Source: Botryotinia globosa (Eukaryota; Ascomycota; Leotiomycetes; Helotiales; Sclerotiniaceae). Taken from it: a stretch of DNA of 64,000 bases. The DNA lies in NCBI GenBank assembly GCA_014898425.1, contig RCSZ01000011.1:556501-620500 (forward strand). The letters run 5' to 3'. The notes beneath the pieces are model-generated. The model saw nothing but the letters and a program-made list of their open reading frames with translations. It ran no database searches and was not told the DNA's origin. The position numbers and the translations under genes were made by a program. Below, piece after piece: positions 12,501 through 26,200 of this stretch (within the stretch, counting starts at the first letter, position 1; each line of letters starts with the position of its first letter).

Positions 12501-14457
12501 AAAATTATATAATAAAACTAATATTAATAAAATCTATATATTTTTTCATTTTGCTATTATAATAAATATGAAAAGGGGTTTATTTATATTATATTGAAAT
12601 ATAATATTTTTGATAATTAGAATTCTATTGAAAAATAATATATTTTTTTCAATAAATTGAAAAGGGTTATTAATATTGGAAAAAATAAAATAAAAGATTG
12701 TTTTAATGAATAAAACAATTCAAATAATTTTGTTAATATACTTATTAATTTTATAATTAAAGGATTTAATATAAATTAGAAATTTCTTAGTTTGAATATA
12801 TAATTTGTTAGTAATAAAAGTATCATTTATTATTATTACTTTATGATTTAAATTTAGAAATGAAATAAGAATTTCTGTAATAATATAATTATATTAAATC
12901 TTGAAAATAATTAAAAATATAATTTATTGAAATAAAAACTTAGTTTATAATTATAAATATTATATTCAGAATATCAATTAGAAAAAAGCCCTTAATAATT
13001 TCTATTAATCTTTATTACAAAAAAAACAAAGAATTAATTAAAGAAAATAAAAATTTACATTTTATAAATAATCTCTAATTCTAATATTAAATACAAATTA
13101 AAATAATATTTCTATTCAAAATAAATTAAAAAAATATTTTCAAATAATATAATTCAAAGTTTATTAAATATCACATTATTTTTAAAGCTTTTAATACTAT
13201 TAAACTTTATTATATTTACAAAGATTTTGGAATTAATAATCAATATAATATAAATATTAGAAAATATAAGAAGAAAATATTTATAAAAAAGAAATATTTA
13301 TAGAAATTATAATAATTACAAAATTTATTATAAAATTTACAAATTCCTTTATAAATCTTATATTAAGAGTATTTGTATGAAATATCATAAAGAAATCAAA
13401 TAAAATTATGAAATCCACAATAATTATATATCTCTTTTTATATTAAATTACTTTAATACTATTAAAACCTTAATAAATGACTTGCATATTATTAAAATTA
13501 ACATCTTTTCATTTTCATACTATTTAGATTCTAATCAAGAGAAGCTAGATTCTAGAATAGATTTTATTTTTAGATATATAGATTTTAGGATTTTAAATAT
13601 AATGTTCAATAAATAAATACAATTATAGATTTTATTATATAATTATGAATTTCACTATATTATTATAGATTTTACACTTCTATTACAGATTCGATATTTC
13701 TATCATAGATTCTATACTCTCCACCATTTTTTCTATTTTCCCTTTTCTTTTTGGAAAAGAATAAAAAATATATTAAAATCTAAAAATCAAAAATAGAATT
13801 ATAAAATCTATAAAAATAGAATCTATATTAGTAGAATTTAAAATAAAATTATAAAATCTATAATAATAGAATCTATAATTAAACTATAGAATGTATAATA
13901 AAATCTAGAATAATAGAATCTAGAATAAAATTACAGAATTTATAGAATCTATATATATAAGATTAGAATCTACTATACAATCTAGCTTTTTCTGATTAGA
14001 ATCTAAATAATATGAAAGTAAAAAGATATCAATTTTAAAAGTATGAAAATAATTTATTAAATTTTTAATAATATAAAAATAGTTTATTGTTATTTTAATA
14101 TTATATTTAAGTGTATTAAAAAACAATTTAATAATATTTGATATATTTAAAACAATATTAGAATTAATTTGATTATAATAATTGATATTGAAAAATAGAA
14201 ATGAATATTTATTTATTCTATCTTTATATCTTTTATTTATGTATTCAATATTAATATTAATTGAAGATTTCAAGATTTCCAAATATGTAAATCTAAGGTT
14301 TTATAATTAATTTTTTTTTTGAAATATCAAATCTGTTATTTAATAATATTATTATAAAAGCAATTATCAAATTGAATAAAAAGATTTGGAGAAATATAGA
14401 GAATATTCCTATAAACTTAAGAATTGAAATTCTAAAGATTCCTCAATTTTTGATTGT
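9600..14457 (+). mobile_element. R1 family copy F (left-truncated)
   Basis: The sequence runs parallel to R1-A and R1-C from roughly 1.5 kb into the element to within a few bases of the right end. Landmarks are the block around 10000-10180 (similar to A 19301-19510), 10750-11060 (A 20137-20480), 12290-12450 (segment c) and the terminal part at 14310-14457. The left boundary is uncertain because similarity fades into repeat E1. A 0.65-kb inverted-end element interrupts it near 13440-14090. The right end abuts the LTR at 14458. Confidence 0.75.
13440..14090. mobile_element. inverted-end element inserted in R1-F
   Basis: The text around 13455-13600 (core tactatttagattctaatca) is repeated as an inverted copy at about 13925-14085 (core tgattagaatctaaataata). 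Arms of roughly 120-150 bp flank a centre built of short repeats of the agaatctataataatagaat type. R1 sequence resumes on both sides, so this is an insertion. The target duplication cannot be defined. The minus-strand open frame 13920-14282 straddles the arm and R1 and is not a gene. Confidence 0.65.
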
Positions 14458-14592
14458 TGTATCGGTGTCGGCATTAGTTGGTTTAGCGTTGGGCCAACCA
14501 TTATATAAAGATAAGAAGCTTATATATATATAGCTTTAGAAAAAGGGTTAAAGAAAATTTGTAATAGATTTATATTTATATTTATGTCGTCA
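14458..14592 (+). repeat. 5' LTR of the 14.5-17.5 kb element
   Basis: It is less eroded than its partner, keeping tgtatcggtgtcgg and gttgggccaacc at its outer part. The start is placed at the first TG after R1-F, and a few bases of uncertainty remain. Confidence 0.55.
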
Positions 14593-16427
14593 ATTCTTTT
14601 TATTTTTTTATTAAAATAAATTGCCGATTAGTTTTTGAAAATAGTTTTAAATTTTTGAAAATAGTTTTTTTGAAGATTTTATTTGAATTAGATTATAATA
14701 TATTTATAATATATTATTGATATATAATTTATATTATTTAGATTAAAATAATCTTTATTTTATTAAAATTGAATTAAAAAAAAGTTAAGAAAAATATATA
14801 TTTATAATTTGAATTCTTTAGAATACTTATAAAATATTTTTATAAAATATTATTAAATTCTTTTTGAAAATATAATAATTATATAAAAGAGGAAAAAACG
14901 AATATTAAATTTTTTTTTTTTTGAAAAATAAATCATGTTTTAAATAATATTCATAAAATGTTATAAAACTATTTATTTATTTATTGAGAAAAGATTTTGA
15001 AGATTTCTATATTTTAGATATTTTTTAGATTTTCTGAATTTTCTAATTTTAAGGATTCAATAGAAAATTGATGAAATTTTGTATCTTCAAGTTTTTAATA
15101 TAGAAAGGGTAATATTTATAAATTAGTAATATCTTTATTTTATAAATTTATGAAGAAAATGAAGTTTTTTTAAAATATTTTATATACTCTTTATTGAATT
15201 TTTATTATTATTAATTATTGTATAGGCAATCAAACTTATGAGTCAAAATTAATTGTAAATGGTTAATATTATATTATTGAATAGTTTATATATTACTAAA
15301 AAATAAACTAATATTTTGTTGAAATTGTTTTATTTAATAAGAGAAATATAAATAAATTATTATAAGATTTCAGATTTTAAATATCATTTAGATTTTCAAG
15401 AATTTCTTTATATTTTGAGAATTTTATAGGAAACTAATAAAGTTTTATATTTTCAAATCATTTTTAGGGTTTTCAGGGTTTTTAAATATTTTTCAGATCT
15501 TTCGGATTTTCAGGAATTTCTTTGAAATTTGAAAATACTTTTGAATTTTTGAAAACTGAATAGAAAACTAATAGAACTTTATATTTTCCAATTATTTTGA
15601 AAAGTTTATATTTCAAGTATTATCTAATCTTTTAAATATTCTAGATTTTTAAAATTTTCAAAAAATTTAAAAAATATCAGAGATTTTATACCTCGAATAT
15701 TTTCTAATCTTCCAAATGTTTTAAATTTTCAACATTTTTGAGATTTTTGAGATTTTTAGAATTTGAATATTATACATTGATAGAACATTATTTTAGCTTA
15801 ATAGTTATAGATTTTATATATTTTTAGAATTGAAAAAAAAATTAAAAAAATAAAACCTTATTATCGAATTCTATACTTTTGAAAGATGAATAATTTTTGA
15901 GATTGAAAATTGAAAAGTGGGAAGTAAAATTTTATCAAATATAAATTATTGTTTTATTGAGAATGAATTAGTTTTTTTGAAATTCTTTAAGATTTCAAAG
16001 TTTTAGAATTTAGAATTTTAAAAGTAATAATTTGGTGAATTTGGTGAATTTTTAGAATTTATGATTTTAAGGATTTTTAGGATTTTTAGAATTTCGAGAA
16101 TTTCGAGAATTTCGAAAATTTCGAAAACTATATATCAATGGAAAGCTATTGGATTTTGTATTTTTGAAAAATGAATAGTTTTTGAAATTGAAAATTGAAA
16201 AAAAGAATATGGAATTTCATTATTAAATATAATTTGTAGTTTATTAAAATAAATCGACTTTTTTTTCAAACTTTTTTGAATTTTTAGAGTTTTAGATTTT
16301 AAAATTATTAATTCAATCAATTCACATTTCATATAATTTTAAAAAGAAAAAGAAAAAAAAAGAAAAAAGAGATTCTATCGAATACAAATCATTATTCTAT
16401 TGAAAACAAATCGATTTTTTTTCTTCG

Positions 16428-16533
16428 AATCTTTCAAATCTTTCAAATCTTTCAAATCTTTCAAATCTTTCAAATCTTTCAAATCTTTCAAATCTTTCAA
16501 ATCTTTCAAATTTTTCAAATCTTTCAAATCTTT
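16428..16533. repeat. 9-bp tandem repeat
   Basis: The unit tttcaaatc repeats about 11 times with one variant unit. Confidence 0.85.
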
Positions 16534-16819
16534 AAATTTTTAAAAGTTCACAATTTCGAATCTTAGGAATATTAGTTGAATCATTTTATAGAATTTTATT
16601 ATTTTTGGAATTTTGAGATTTCGAATACTATATACTAATTAAATATTATTGAATTCTTTTCAATATTTTTAAAATTTTCAGAATTGTCAGAATTTCCTGA
16701 TTTTGATCATATTATATACTTCTAAAAAACAAAGAATTTTTAAAAAAGAAAATTAAAATCTTTTTATAAAATTTCAAATTATTATTTTATTATAAAAAAA
16801 TCAATTTCCATTTTGCGAT

Positions 16820-17013
16820 TTTCGAATTTTTAAAAATTTCAAATTTTGGATTTCGAATTTTTAAAAATTTCAAATTTTGGATTTCGAATTTTTAAAAATT
16901 TCAAATTTTGGATTTCGAATTTTTAAAAATTTCAAATTTTGGATTTCGAATTTTTAAAAATTTCAAATTTTGGATTTCAAATTTTAGATTTCAAATTTTA
17001 GATTTCAAATTTT
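16820..17013. repeat. 31-bp and 14-bp tandem repeats
   Basis: Five nearly perfect 31-bp units (starting tttcgaatttttaaaaattt) fill 16820-16974. They are followed by about three 14-bp units (tttcaaattttaga) derived from the same sequence. Confidence 0.85.
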
Positions 17014-17359
17014 ACATTAATTCTAAGTATTTTTGTATTACGATATGATAAAGATTATAGGGAAATCAAACCTTATAAAATAAGAATATAAATCTTACAA
17101 AATGAAATTTCATTATAAAAACTAATAATATTTATAAAAAAGTAATCGATCTGATAATAATTGATTATCAAATTGCTTTTAAGAAAAAACCTTTCAAAAA
17201 ATGCAAGAAGATTAATTATTGAATACCTAGGTAATTTTCAAAAGTTTTTAAAAAATATAAAGAGTGATTATTAAATAATTTCAAAAAACTTTTGAACAAT
17301 AAAAAATAATTTGTCAATCAGGATTAAAAGTTTTCGACAATAAAAACCTTGAAAAGAAG

Positions 17360-17518
17360 AGTTTTATTATAAGTATTAATTAGTTTAGTATTGAATCGTT
17401 TATTATATCGAAATAAGAGGTTTATATATATATATATATATAACTTCAAAAAAAGTTTTTAGAAAAATTAATGAAAAGTCTTATAATATGTCTAAATCTA
17501 TATTAGCATTACTTGTCA
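17360..17518 (+). repeat. 3' LTR of the 14.5-17.5 kb element
   Basis: Homologous to 14458-14592 and 4162-4314. It is longer because of an expanded TA run and a block shared with the gypsy LTRs. The preceding aaaccttgaaaagaag could be the remains of a polypurine tract. Confidence 0.55.
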
Positions 17519-19756
17519 TCTTGCACCTGTTCGAACAAGTTTATTATCACAATATATAATCCTATGATATGATCAAAGTGTCTAATCGATATAGTAGTAG
17601 TAGTAGTAGTATTTATTAATGTCTATTAAACTGGCTTAAAACTAACCCTAGGAATCTTCTAAGAAGTATAGGGATATACTAAGCTATAAATTTATTTAAT
17701 ATTTTAAAAAGTAATTTATATATATAAAAGTCAAAGTTTATTTGAATAATTTCTTTTTTATTGATTGAAATAGAATTAATAATATTTCAGAATTTTGGAA
17801 AGTTAGATATGGTTTTTAGAAATAAATAAATATAGTATTATAAGGATATATATTTATAAAATGTATTAATATTAAAAGAAGTTTTTATTATATTTTTAAT
17901 TATTATTTTAAATTAGATAAAAAAAGAATAGAATTCAATTGAAAAAGAAAAAAGAAAGAAGAGAAGGAGGTAATTGAATATTTTTAATAGAAATAGAGAT
18001 TAATATAAAATCGAATGATTTTGAAGAATTCGATTAATATTAGTAATTGTAATATTAGAAATAAGAGATAATTAAAACATTTTGTTATTAATAAAAATAG
18101 AAATAAAAGTGATTGTTTAAATTATTTCTTGAATTAAATTACCGACTTATAATATAATATCAAATATTTAGAAATTTTCTGATAATTATAGGAGTATTTT
18201 AAATTAATATTTTAAATTAATATTTTAATATTAAAACTTTTTATAATATTATATAAAATCCTTATATTCTATATATATAGTTAGAATATAATATAATATC
18301 TTTTTTAATAAATCTAATTTTAAAGGAAATTTAATTGTATAAATAAGGTTTTATTTATTATATATATTTGAAAAAATAAATTATTATTTTTTTTATTAAA
18401 AATATTTTATTTAATTATAAAGCCTTTTAATAATAATCTTTATTTTATTAACAATAAATATTGAAATAGATTCTAAATCTCAAATGGATTTATAGACTTC
18501 AAGATTGATGAGTTTATTAATAATTTTGTTTTTTTCAATATTTATATATTTAAAAAATTAGTGAATTCTGATATTAAAGATTTGTATAATATTTTGATAA
18601 ATATAAAAAGCTTATTAAAAGCAATTGAATATATTATTATATAGATATTAGATTATCAAGGTATTATCGATATAGAGTTATAAATACTATTTATTAAATA
18701 AAAAAGGTTTTAAAATATATTTGAGATTTATATAAATCCTGATTATTTTTAAATCAAAAATATATAAAATATTATTAATCGAATTTAAATTAAAAATAAT
18801 TTATTCTTTATTTTAATATATTATATATTTATATTTAATAAATTTTTTTTATTAATAATTTGTTTAAAACTATTTAAAAAAATTGAGATTTTATTAGGAA
18901 AAAAATAAGATTATTATTTTTTGAAATTAATAATTATTGTTTTCTTATTAATATTCTTTATTAAATTCATTTAATATTTTTTTTAAAAAAAAAAGATTAT
19001 AATATAAAATATATAATATTAAAAAAAATTATTTTTAAATATTGAATTTTGATTTTAGATTTCTATTATTGATTAATACTTTTATTTCTAATAATGAATA
19101 GGAATATAATCTGATAGATTATAAAATAAAAAATATCTATTAATTAAATATATATAATAAAACAAAATTTGATTTTATTTAATATTATATTGATAAATAA
19201 AATATTTATATTTTTAAAGAAAATAATTGTTAGAATAATCTTTTAAATTGAAAATAAATTTTTAAATATTAGAATAAATATTTGTTTTAATAGATTAATA
19301 TGTTAGTCTATTTGGAAAGAAATAGTAAGATTATAGATAATATATTAAATATAAGGTGGTTTTATTTTATTATTGAATTATATTTTGATTTTGTATATAA
19401 AAAAAGAAATAATATAAATAATAATGATTTTATATAAAGTTAAGATTGAAGGATTGTTAATTGTTTTTGTAAAGCTATAAATATAATATATTATTATTTG
19501 AATTTTAATAGTTTTTATAATAATATTTTTTTTTAAGAAAAAGTTTTTTGTTGAATTAAATTTCGAGTTATTTTAAAATAGATTATATTTTATTTTCAAT
19601 TATAATAATTAATATAATAATGAATTTTTTATTAATAATATAAAGAGAAATGTAATTTTTTTTCTTTTTAATAAAATAAATTATTTCGAATTTTTTAGAA
19701 ATAAAAATAATTTATTATTATTTTTTTATTTAAGGATTTTCTTTTTATTATTTATT

Positions 19757-19826
19757 AAAATAAGAATATTAAAATAAGAATATTAAAATAAGAATATTAA
19801 AATAAGAATATTAAAATAAGAATATT
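19757..19826. repeat. 14-bp tandem repeat in R1-A
   Basis: The unit aaaataagaatatt repeats five times. Copies B and C have a single equivalent, so the expansion arose after insertion. Confidence 0.85.
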
Positions 19827-21783
19827 AAAATTTGAAGATTGAAAAGTTTGATATAGATAAAGATTATTGATATATTTAAAATATAATTTTGTAGTTTGTA
19901 ATATAAGTTTAATTAGATATAGTATATATAGAATTAAAAAAAGAAAGATATCTTGAGATATTCTATATTTAATTCTATAATTAAATATAATCGAATTTTT
20001 TAAATAAATTTGAATATATTGATTAATAAAAAAGGATTCGATTAATTTTAAAAAGGTTCAAGGCTAGTTTTATTTAATAATTTTTCTTAATAACTTTTGT
20101 TTTAGGAGTATATTAAAAGTGTTTTAGATATTTATAATAATTATAATAATTTCTAATTTTTGAGAAAAAATAGTTTTTATATTATATATGAAATAAGCAA
20201 TTAGATTTATAATAATTCTTTTAGAAAGAGTTTTTTGGTATTATAGATTAAGAATATTATTAATTAATATGATTTATATTAGGTAATGAGTTATAATTCT
20301 TTTCAGATTTTTTAAGATATAGAAAATAAATATAATTAGTTGTTAAAAATAAATAAAAAATCTTTTTTTCTTATTGATTTTAAATAATATAATTATTTCA
20401 ATACGTTTTTAGATTTGTAGAAAGAAATTAAATATTAGATATTAATTATAGAGTTTATATAAAACAATATTAATTATTAATTAGTAAAGCTTAAATATTT
20501 ATATTATAATATAATTAATATTTAATAGAATATTAAAGATCTCAATAATATTATATTCGATTTTTATTATTAAAATAAATTGGGATTATTTTAGAATACT
20601 CAATCCATTCTAATTTTCAAGAGGATTATATTCAAAATTATTAAAAAAACTAAAACAATTAAAAATCTTTTTGTATAAAGCCTTAATCTTTTTTATAATA
20701 TTTTTAATAAAATTTCTATTGATATATAATAAAACCGATTTTAGGCTAAACTCTAATTATATTAATTAATAATTTTATAAAGCTTCTTATTGTTTTTGAT
20801 TTTTTTTATAATGTTCTTTTAATATTTATCTTTTATTTTTTAAATTATTTTATAAAGGATTTGAATTATTTAAAGAATATCTTTATCTAAGATATTATAT
20901 TTATAAAAATGATTTCAATATATTTTCTTATATTTGAGAATCTATTATAATAAAGTTTTATTATCTTTTTTATTAAATTTGTTGATTATATAAATAATGA
21001 TATTTATTATTATAATAAATTAGTTATGTATATTTTGATTATTATTTTATTTGTAAAGGAGAAAGGATTAGGAAGATAGATTATATTGATATATATTAGA
21101 TTAGAGAATTTTCTTAATTCTATTTCTAGGATTCTATAATAATATTATTTTAATAGAATTATATCTTTTTTAACAATAATATTAATAAAAAGAATATTCA
21201 AAAAGATAAAATCAATAATATAATCAGTTTTGTATATAAACTTATTAAGAATATTAATGAAATTTATATTATTATTGTTAAACCAATATATTAAATTCAA
21301 ACCTTTATATTTAAATTATACTTTTAATTTGAATATATAGTATTAAATATTAAAATCGTTTTTGATTAAATATCGAAATAATAGAATTAGATAGAATATA
21401 TAATCTATTGTTTTATTATTATTTGATTAGTAATATAAATTGAATATAATATTTCAATTTATATTGATTTAAAGAAGATTTTTATTATATATAGAATGAT
21501 ATTGTTATATATATAGATTGATATTTTTGTATATATATATTATAATTTAAAGGTAATTTGATTTTTTAAAATTCTTAAAATTCTAGGAGTTTGTTAGAAT
21601 ATAACAATTATAATTTGAATAGTTTTATATTTATATATTAATAATTATTTAGGATTTCTAAATACAAATGATATAAATTTATTAAGTATTGAAGATTATA
21701 AGAATTGTTGTATATATAGAAGTGCTTTTATTAATATTGATTTAATAAATTTAAAAATTATATTATTGCATTTATTAATTGTA

Positions 21784-22294
21784 AGAGTTCTGGTCTCTGC
21801 TTATTGTATATGTAACGCTTTTCCAGCTAAAATATAGGATTATTCAACTTTTTATACCCTAGTTTATCTCTTATAATAAGAGATAAAATTAGAATTCTTT
21901 TTAAAAAATATTATTTAATTAATCAAATCTTATAAAAAAATATATAGAATCTTTTTTTCTAATTTGTAAAATAGGATTTGAAAGGGTTCGAATTAAAAGT
22001 TCTAAATTTTGATGAAAATTCGCTTATTTTATATGGGAAAAACGTTATATATTAGAATTTTTGGAAAAATCCGATTTCAATATTATTTAACTATTCAACA
22101 AAAATAATAAAAAATATTTCAAATAATTTTTTGAATTTGGATTCGAATTATTCATTATTTTCAATTTTTTAAAAAAGAAAATATAAAGATTTGAATGAAA
22201 TATTTAATATAATAATTTGTATGAGAAAACCTCATTTTTGCGGGGATTTTGTTAAATTTGTTATAGAGGTGTGGTGAGCAGGGGCGAGAACTCT
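21784..22294. mobile_element. TA-flanked MITE inserted in R1-A (511 bp)
   Basis: R1-B and R1-C read through this point without interruption, so the insertion is exact. TA flanks both sides (21782-21783 and 22295-22296). Terminal inverted repeats of at least 22 bp start agagttct. The two arms (agagttctggtctctgct and agagttctcgcccctgct) differ by C/T in all but one position. The interior is less eroded than the surrounding R1 and has no clear gene. Ends differ from the MITE at 302-619, so this is a second Tc1/mariner-like family. Confidence 0.9.
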
Positions 22295-22511
22295 TAGATT
22301 TCATTATAGGTTTTATTATATTATATTAATATTAATAGAATATATTTTCAAAATTGAATATATTAAGTTTATCAAGATTTTGTATATAACAAAAGATATC
22401 TTTATTCTTTTCTCTATTTATTTTCGAATATAATTTAAAAGCTTTTATTTGATAGAAAATAGGTGTTTGGGTTATAGTTATAAGAGTTTATATTTGATTT
22501 CAAACTAAGAT

Positions 22512-22769
22512 TTGATTAATAATAGAAATAAATTTAGTTTGTTTTTATTAAATAATAATAATAATATATTTGTATTTATTGGTAGGCTTTATAGTTATAA
22601 AAATGTTAGATATTTTTATTTTAGGAATTTCAATGAGTATATTAACTATTTTATATTAAACTTTTTTTATTTTTCGAATAGCTTTAAGTTTATTTTTAAT
22701 AAAAAATATTATAATATTATTTTTATATTGAAGGGTAATAGGGTATTTATTATCTTTAGTTTCAAATGA
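22512..22769 (+). pseudogene. R1 conserved frame, segment c (copy A)
   Basis: An 85-residue uninterrupted frame is shared with 7404-7634 (minus), 30973-31236 and 50354-50617. Conserved pieces include LFLLNNNNNIF, RYFYFRNFNEYINYF and FNKKYYNIIFILKGNR. In copies B and C the upstream bases code a repeated tyrosine-rich phrase of the type DYNYKSLY. No domain was recognised. The frame ends at a stop that may be original or RIP-made. Confidence 0.55.
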
Positions 22770-24193
22770 ATTATAACAATTGGTATATTTGGATAGTATT
22801 GTATAATTAATATTTATTAATTCTTTATATATATTTGTTTAATTGTAATAATAAATATAAAAAGGGAGTTGGATATATTTGAAAGAAAAGTAATATCCTT
22901 AATAATCTTGATTGTATTGAATTACAATATATTTCTTTTTAATTAATTTAAAAGGATTGTTAATATTGAAAAAAATAAAAAGATAAAATTATCTTAATAA
23001 ATAAAATAATTCAAATAATTTTGGTGAAATATTCATTAATTTTATAACTAAAGGATTTGATAGCAATTGAATATTTCTTTATTTATATAAAGATTTTATT
23101 AAAAATAAAAACCTTATTTATTATAATTGTTTTATTATTTAAATTTATAAAAAAAATAAAAACTTTTATAATTATATAGTTATATCAAATTTTTAAAATA
23201 ATAAAAAATATAATATCTAATATTTATAATACTTTTTATTAATTATACTTATTATAAAACAAATTATAAATATTATTAAATATAAGGATAATAGTTCAAT
23301 TTATAATTATAAACAAAATTGTTAGAATATTAATTAAAAAAAACCTTTAATGATTTTTGTAATATATTAATAAAAAATAAAAATAGAAAATCGATTAAAT
23401 AAGATTAAAAGTTCATATTTAATAAATAACCTTCAATTCTAATATTAAATATAATTCAAAATAGAATTTTTTTCTAATATAAAACTATAAAAGGTTTTTT
23501 GAATTATATATTTCTAGATTTAAAGAATATATTATTTCTAATATTATTGATATTATTGAATTTAATTGTTTTTATAAAAATCATAAAACTAATAATAAAT
23601 ACAATATAAATAAAGGATTAAATACAAATATTAAGAAATACAAAAAGAATAATAATATCAACAAAAACAATAATAATTACAAAATTAATTACAAACCCAA
23701 TAAATTTCTTTATAAAAACTATATTAGATATATTTATATAAAATATTACAAAGATATTAAGTAATATTATAAAACCTATAATAATTACATATTTACTTTT
23801 TATATTATATTTAAAAATATCAAATTACTTTTTGATAGTATTTAATATATTCAAAATAATATTTTCATTATAATAATCGATTTTGAAAAAAAAACTTTGA
23901 AATATTTATTCTATTTCTTTTTCTTTGAATTATATAAAATTAATTGAAATTAAATAAAGATTATAAATCTAATAAATATATAAATCTAGAATTTAATAAT
24001 TACAAAAAATAATCCGAAATTATAAATTCATTATCTAATAATATTATTATAAAAACAATTATCAAATTAAATGAAAAAGCTTATAAAGAATATAGAAAAT
24101 TAATTCTATATAATAAAATCGAAAATACAAAGATATCTCGATTTTAGAATATTATATTGATCTGAGCAACTATACTATGCCTAATCGATATAG

Positions 24194-24961
24194 CTACTCT
24201 TCCGTGATATATCAATTTTTAAATTTATAAAAAAAGGAAAAATAATAATAATGATATATTCTAAGGTTTGATTGATTTTTTATATATCAAAACTATTGAT
24301 AATATTTCTTTTGATATTTTACTTTTAATATAATATTTTAAAAAATCTTATTAATAATAAGTTATTTTTATTTTATTTGAATTTAATTTAGTTTTTATCA
24401 ATTACAATATGAATATTACTCTTTTATAAAATTGAATATATATTTTTTTGGTTAAACTTTTTGATTATCTACATGATTAATTTAAGAACTGTAATAAATG
24501 TTGATATAAAAATTTCATTTTTATTATATTAGAAAGAATTTATAAATTGATAATTTTAATATAAATAAAATTTAAAGATCTAATTATGATTTTATCAGAA
24601 ATTTAATAATGTTATCATTCAAAAATTATAAAATCTTTATTCAAAATAATTATAATTTATACTCTATAATTCGGATCAATACAAAAATCTTTTTTAATAA
24701 AAACTTATATAAATAAAATATTTAAAAAGATTAAATTGAAAATTTAATTTATTTAATAAAAAAACTTATCTAATATTTTAATAGAATCTATATTATTATT
24801 TAATAATAATTTAATTAATTTATTATTACGATGAATGATATAGATATTAAATTCAAATATATTATATTATATATTAAAATATTTTTCTATCAAATATTAA
24901 TAAACAAATATAAAATCTATTATATGATCTATAACCATATTAATTGTAAATTATTTATACA
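24194..24961. other. A/T-rich spacer between R1-A and repeat H1
   Basis: The first 30 bp (ctactcttccgtgatatatc) are less eroded flank of R1-A. The rest is A/T-rich, with an isoleucine/lysine-rich open frame from 24831 that runs into H1 and has no recognisable content. Confidence 0.4.
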
Positions 24962-25229
24962 CAAGCCTTTTCTCAACTCTTTGGGGTTCAAAAAAATAAC
25001 GGGCTTACTAATACTTTTTATAATTATTTTACATACCCTTTAGGATTTATATCTATACTCATACTACAAAGCTTTTAAAATCCTAAAAACAAATAAAATT
25101 TATATTCTTATATTTTATTAAAATATAAATATTAAAAATGTTCAGAAATTATAAACTTTTGAGGTGGTAGTTTATACACTAGTCTAGGCGGGGTATATAC
25201 AATCTTAACACAATCACAATAATAATAAA

Positions 25230-25483
<254 letters not shown>

Positions 25484-25669
25484 TAACTTCACTAACCTCT
25501 AACTTCTAACTTATATAAAAGTATTAAAGAGATAATTAAATTTTAAATCTTAAAATCTTATAAATCTTATAATCCTTTTGATAATTTTTTCTTCAATTCT
25601 TTTTCTAATTATCTTTTTTCATTTTATCTCTAGTTCTTTTTCTAATTATCTTTTTTCATTTCATTTTAT

Positions 25670-25671
25670 TT

Positions 25672-25743
<72 letters not shown>

Positions 25744-25745
25744 TC
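25670..25745. repeat. (TTTC)n microsatellite, about 19 units
   Basis: A perfect tetranucleotide array inside H1. H2 has 12-bp units of aattctttttct at the corresponding place. Confidence 0.95.
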
Positions 25746-26200
25746 ATAAAATAAATCTAATCCCCTCCCCTTTTTAATTCCCTTTCCTCTCCTTTTTCTT
25801 TTTCTAATGCCTTTCTTTTTTTAATCCCTCTCTCTTTTTGATTCTTTATCTTTTTTATTATAGATTCTTAACCTTTAGATTCATTAGAAACAATTATTCA
25901 ATTTTTCAAAATCTTTAAATTTTTAAGTTCTCCGATTCATTCTTTAATTAATTCTTTTAATTAATTATAATTTATAATTATAAAAACAATATTATTAAAA
26001 AGCTATCAGTCTATAGACTTTTATAATATCTTTTAATTTCACTTCAAAAAAGATTTATTTACTATTTTTCAAATTCTTTTTCTAAATTTTAAAATTTTGA
26101 TGTTCGCTGTATGGGGCATTCGTATTTTTTTTCGGCTAATCAGCTTCCAGTCATAAACCATGTTTTAGATCTTGTATCTTAAGGATATTTAAAATTATAA

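Larger units (their letters stand above)
14458..17518 (+). mobile_element. short gypsy-like LTR element, interior degraded to minisatellites
   Basis: Two related LTRs bound about 2.8 kb: 14458-14592 (starts tgtatcggtgtcgg, ends gtcgtca) and 17360-17518 (ends acttgtca). Over the best 50 bp the two align without gaps, with transitions predominating. The LTR shares the piece agaaaaattaatgaaaagtc with the gypsy LTRs at 56147 and 63679, so it belongs to the same broad group. No gag or pol motif is visible in the interior. From about 15360 to 17010 it is made of local repeats. A non-autonomous element is possible. The flanks do not show a convincing target duplication. Confidence 0.6.
17595..24177 (+). 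mobile_element. R1 family copy A (complete, with MITE)
   Basis: The element starts with (tag)n then tatttattaatgtctatt and ends shortly after ttgatctg. It is flanked by a 16-bp direct duplication: tgtctaatcgatatag at 17579-17594 and tgcctaatcgatatag at 24178-24193, differing by one C/T. After removal of the MITE plus one TA it is 6070 bp, close to copies B (6108) and C (6113). The long target duplication and simple-repeat end resemble target-primed insertion. The plus-strand frames near 20137-20480 and 22512-22769 are shared with other copies. The superfamily is unresolved. Confidence 0.9.

Noticed and set aside
16428..17013. CRISPR-like array
   Set aside because: Direct tandem repeats without spacers, in a eukaryotic transposon context.
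17595..24177. R1 as an ordinary LINE
   Set aside because: Target duplications and the simple-repeat end fit, but no reverse transcriptase motif was recognised and the coding signal is on the strand that would place the repeat at the 5' end; left unclassified.
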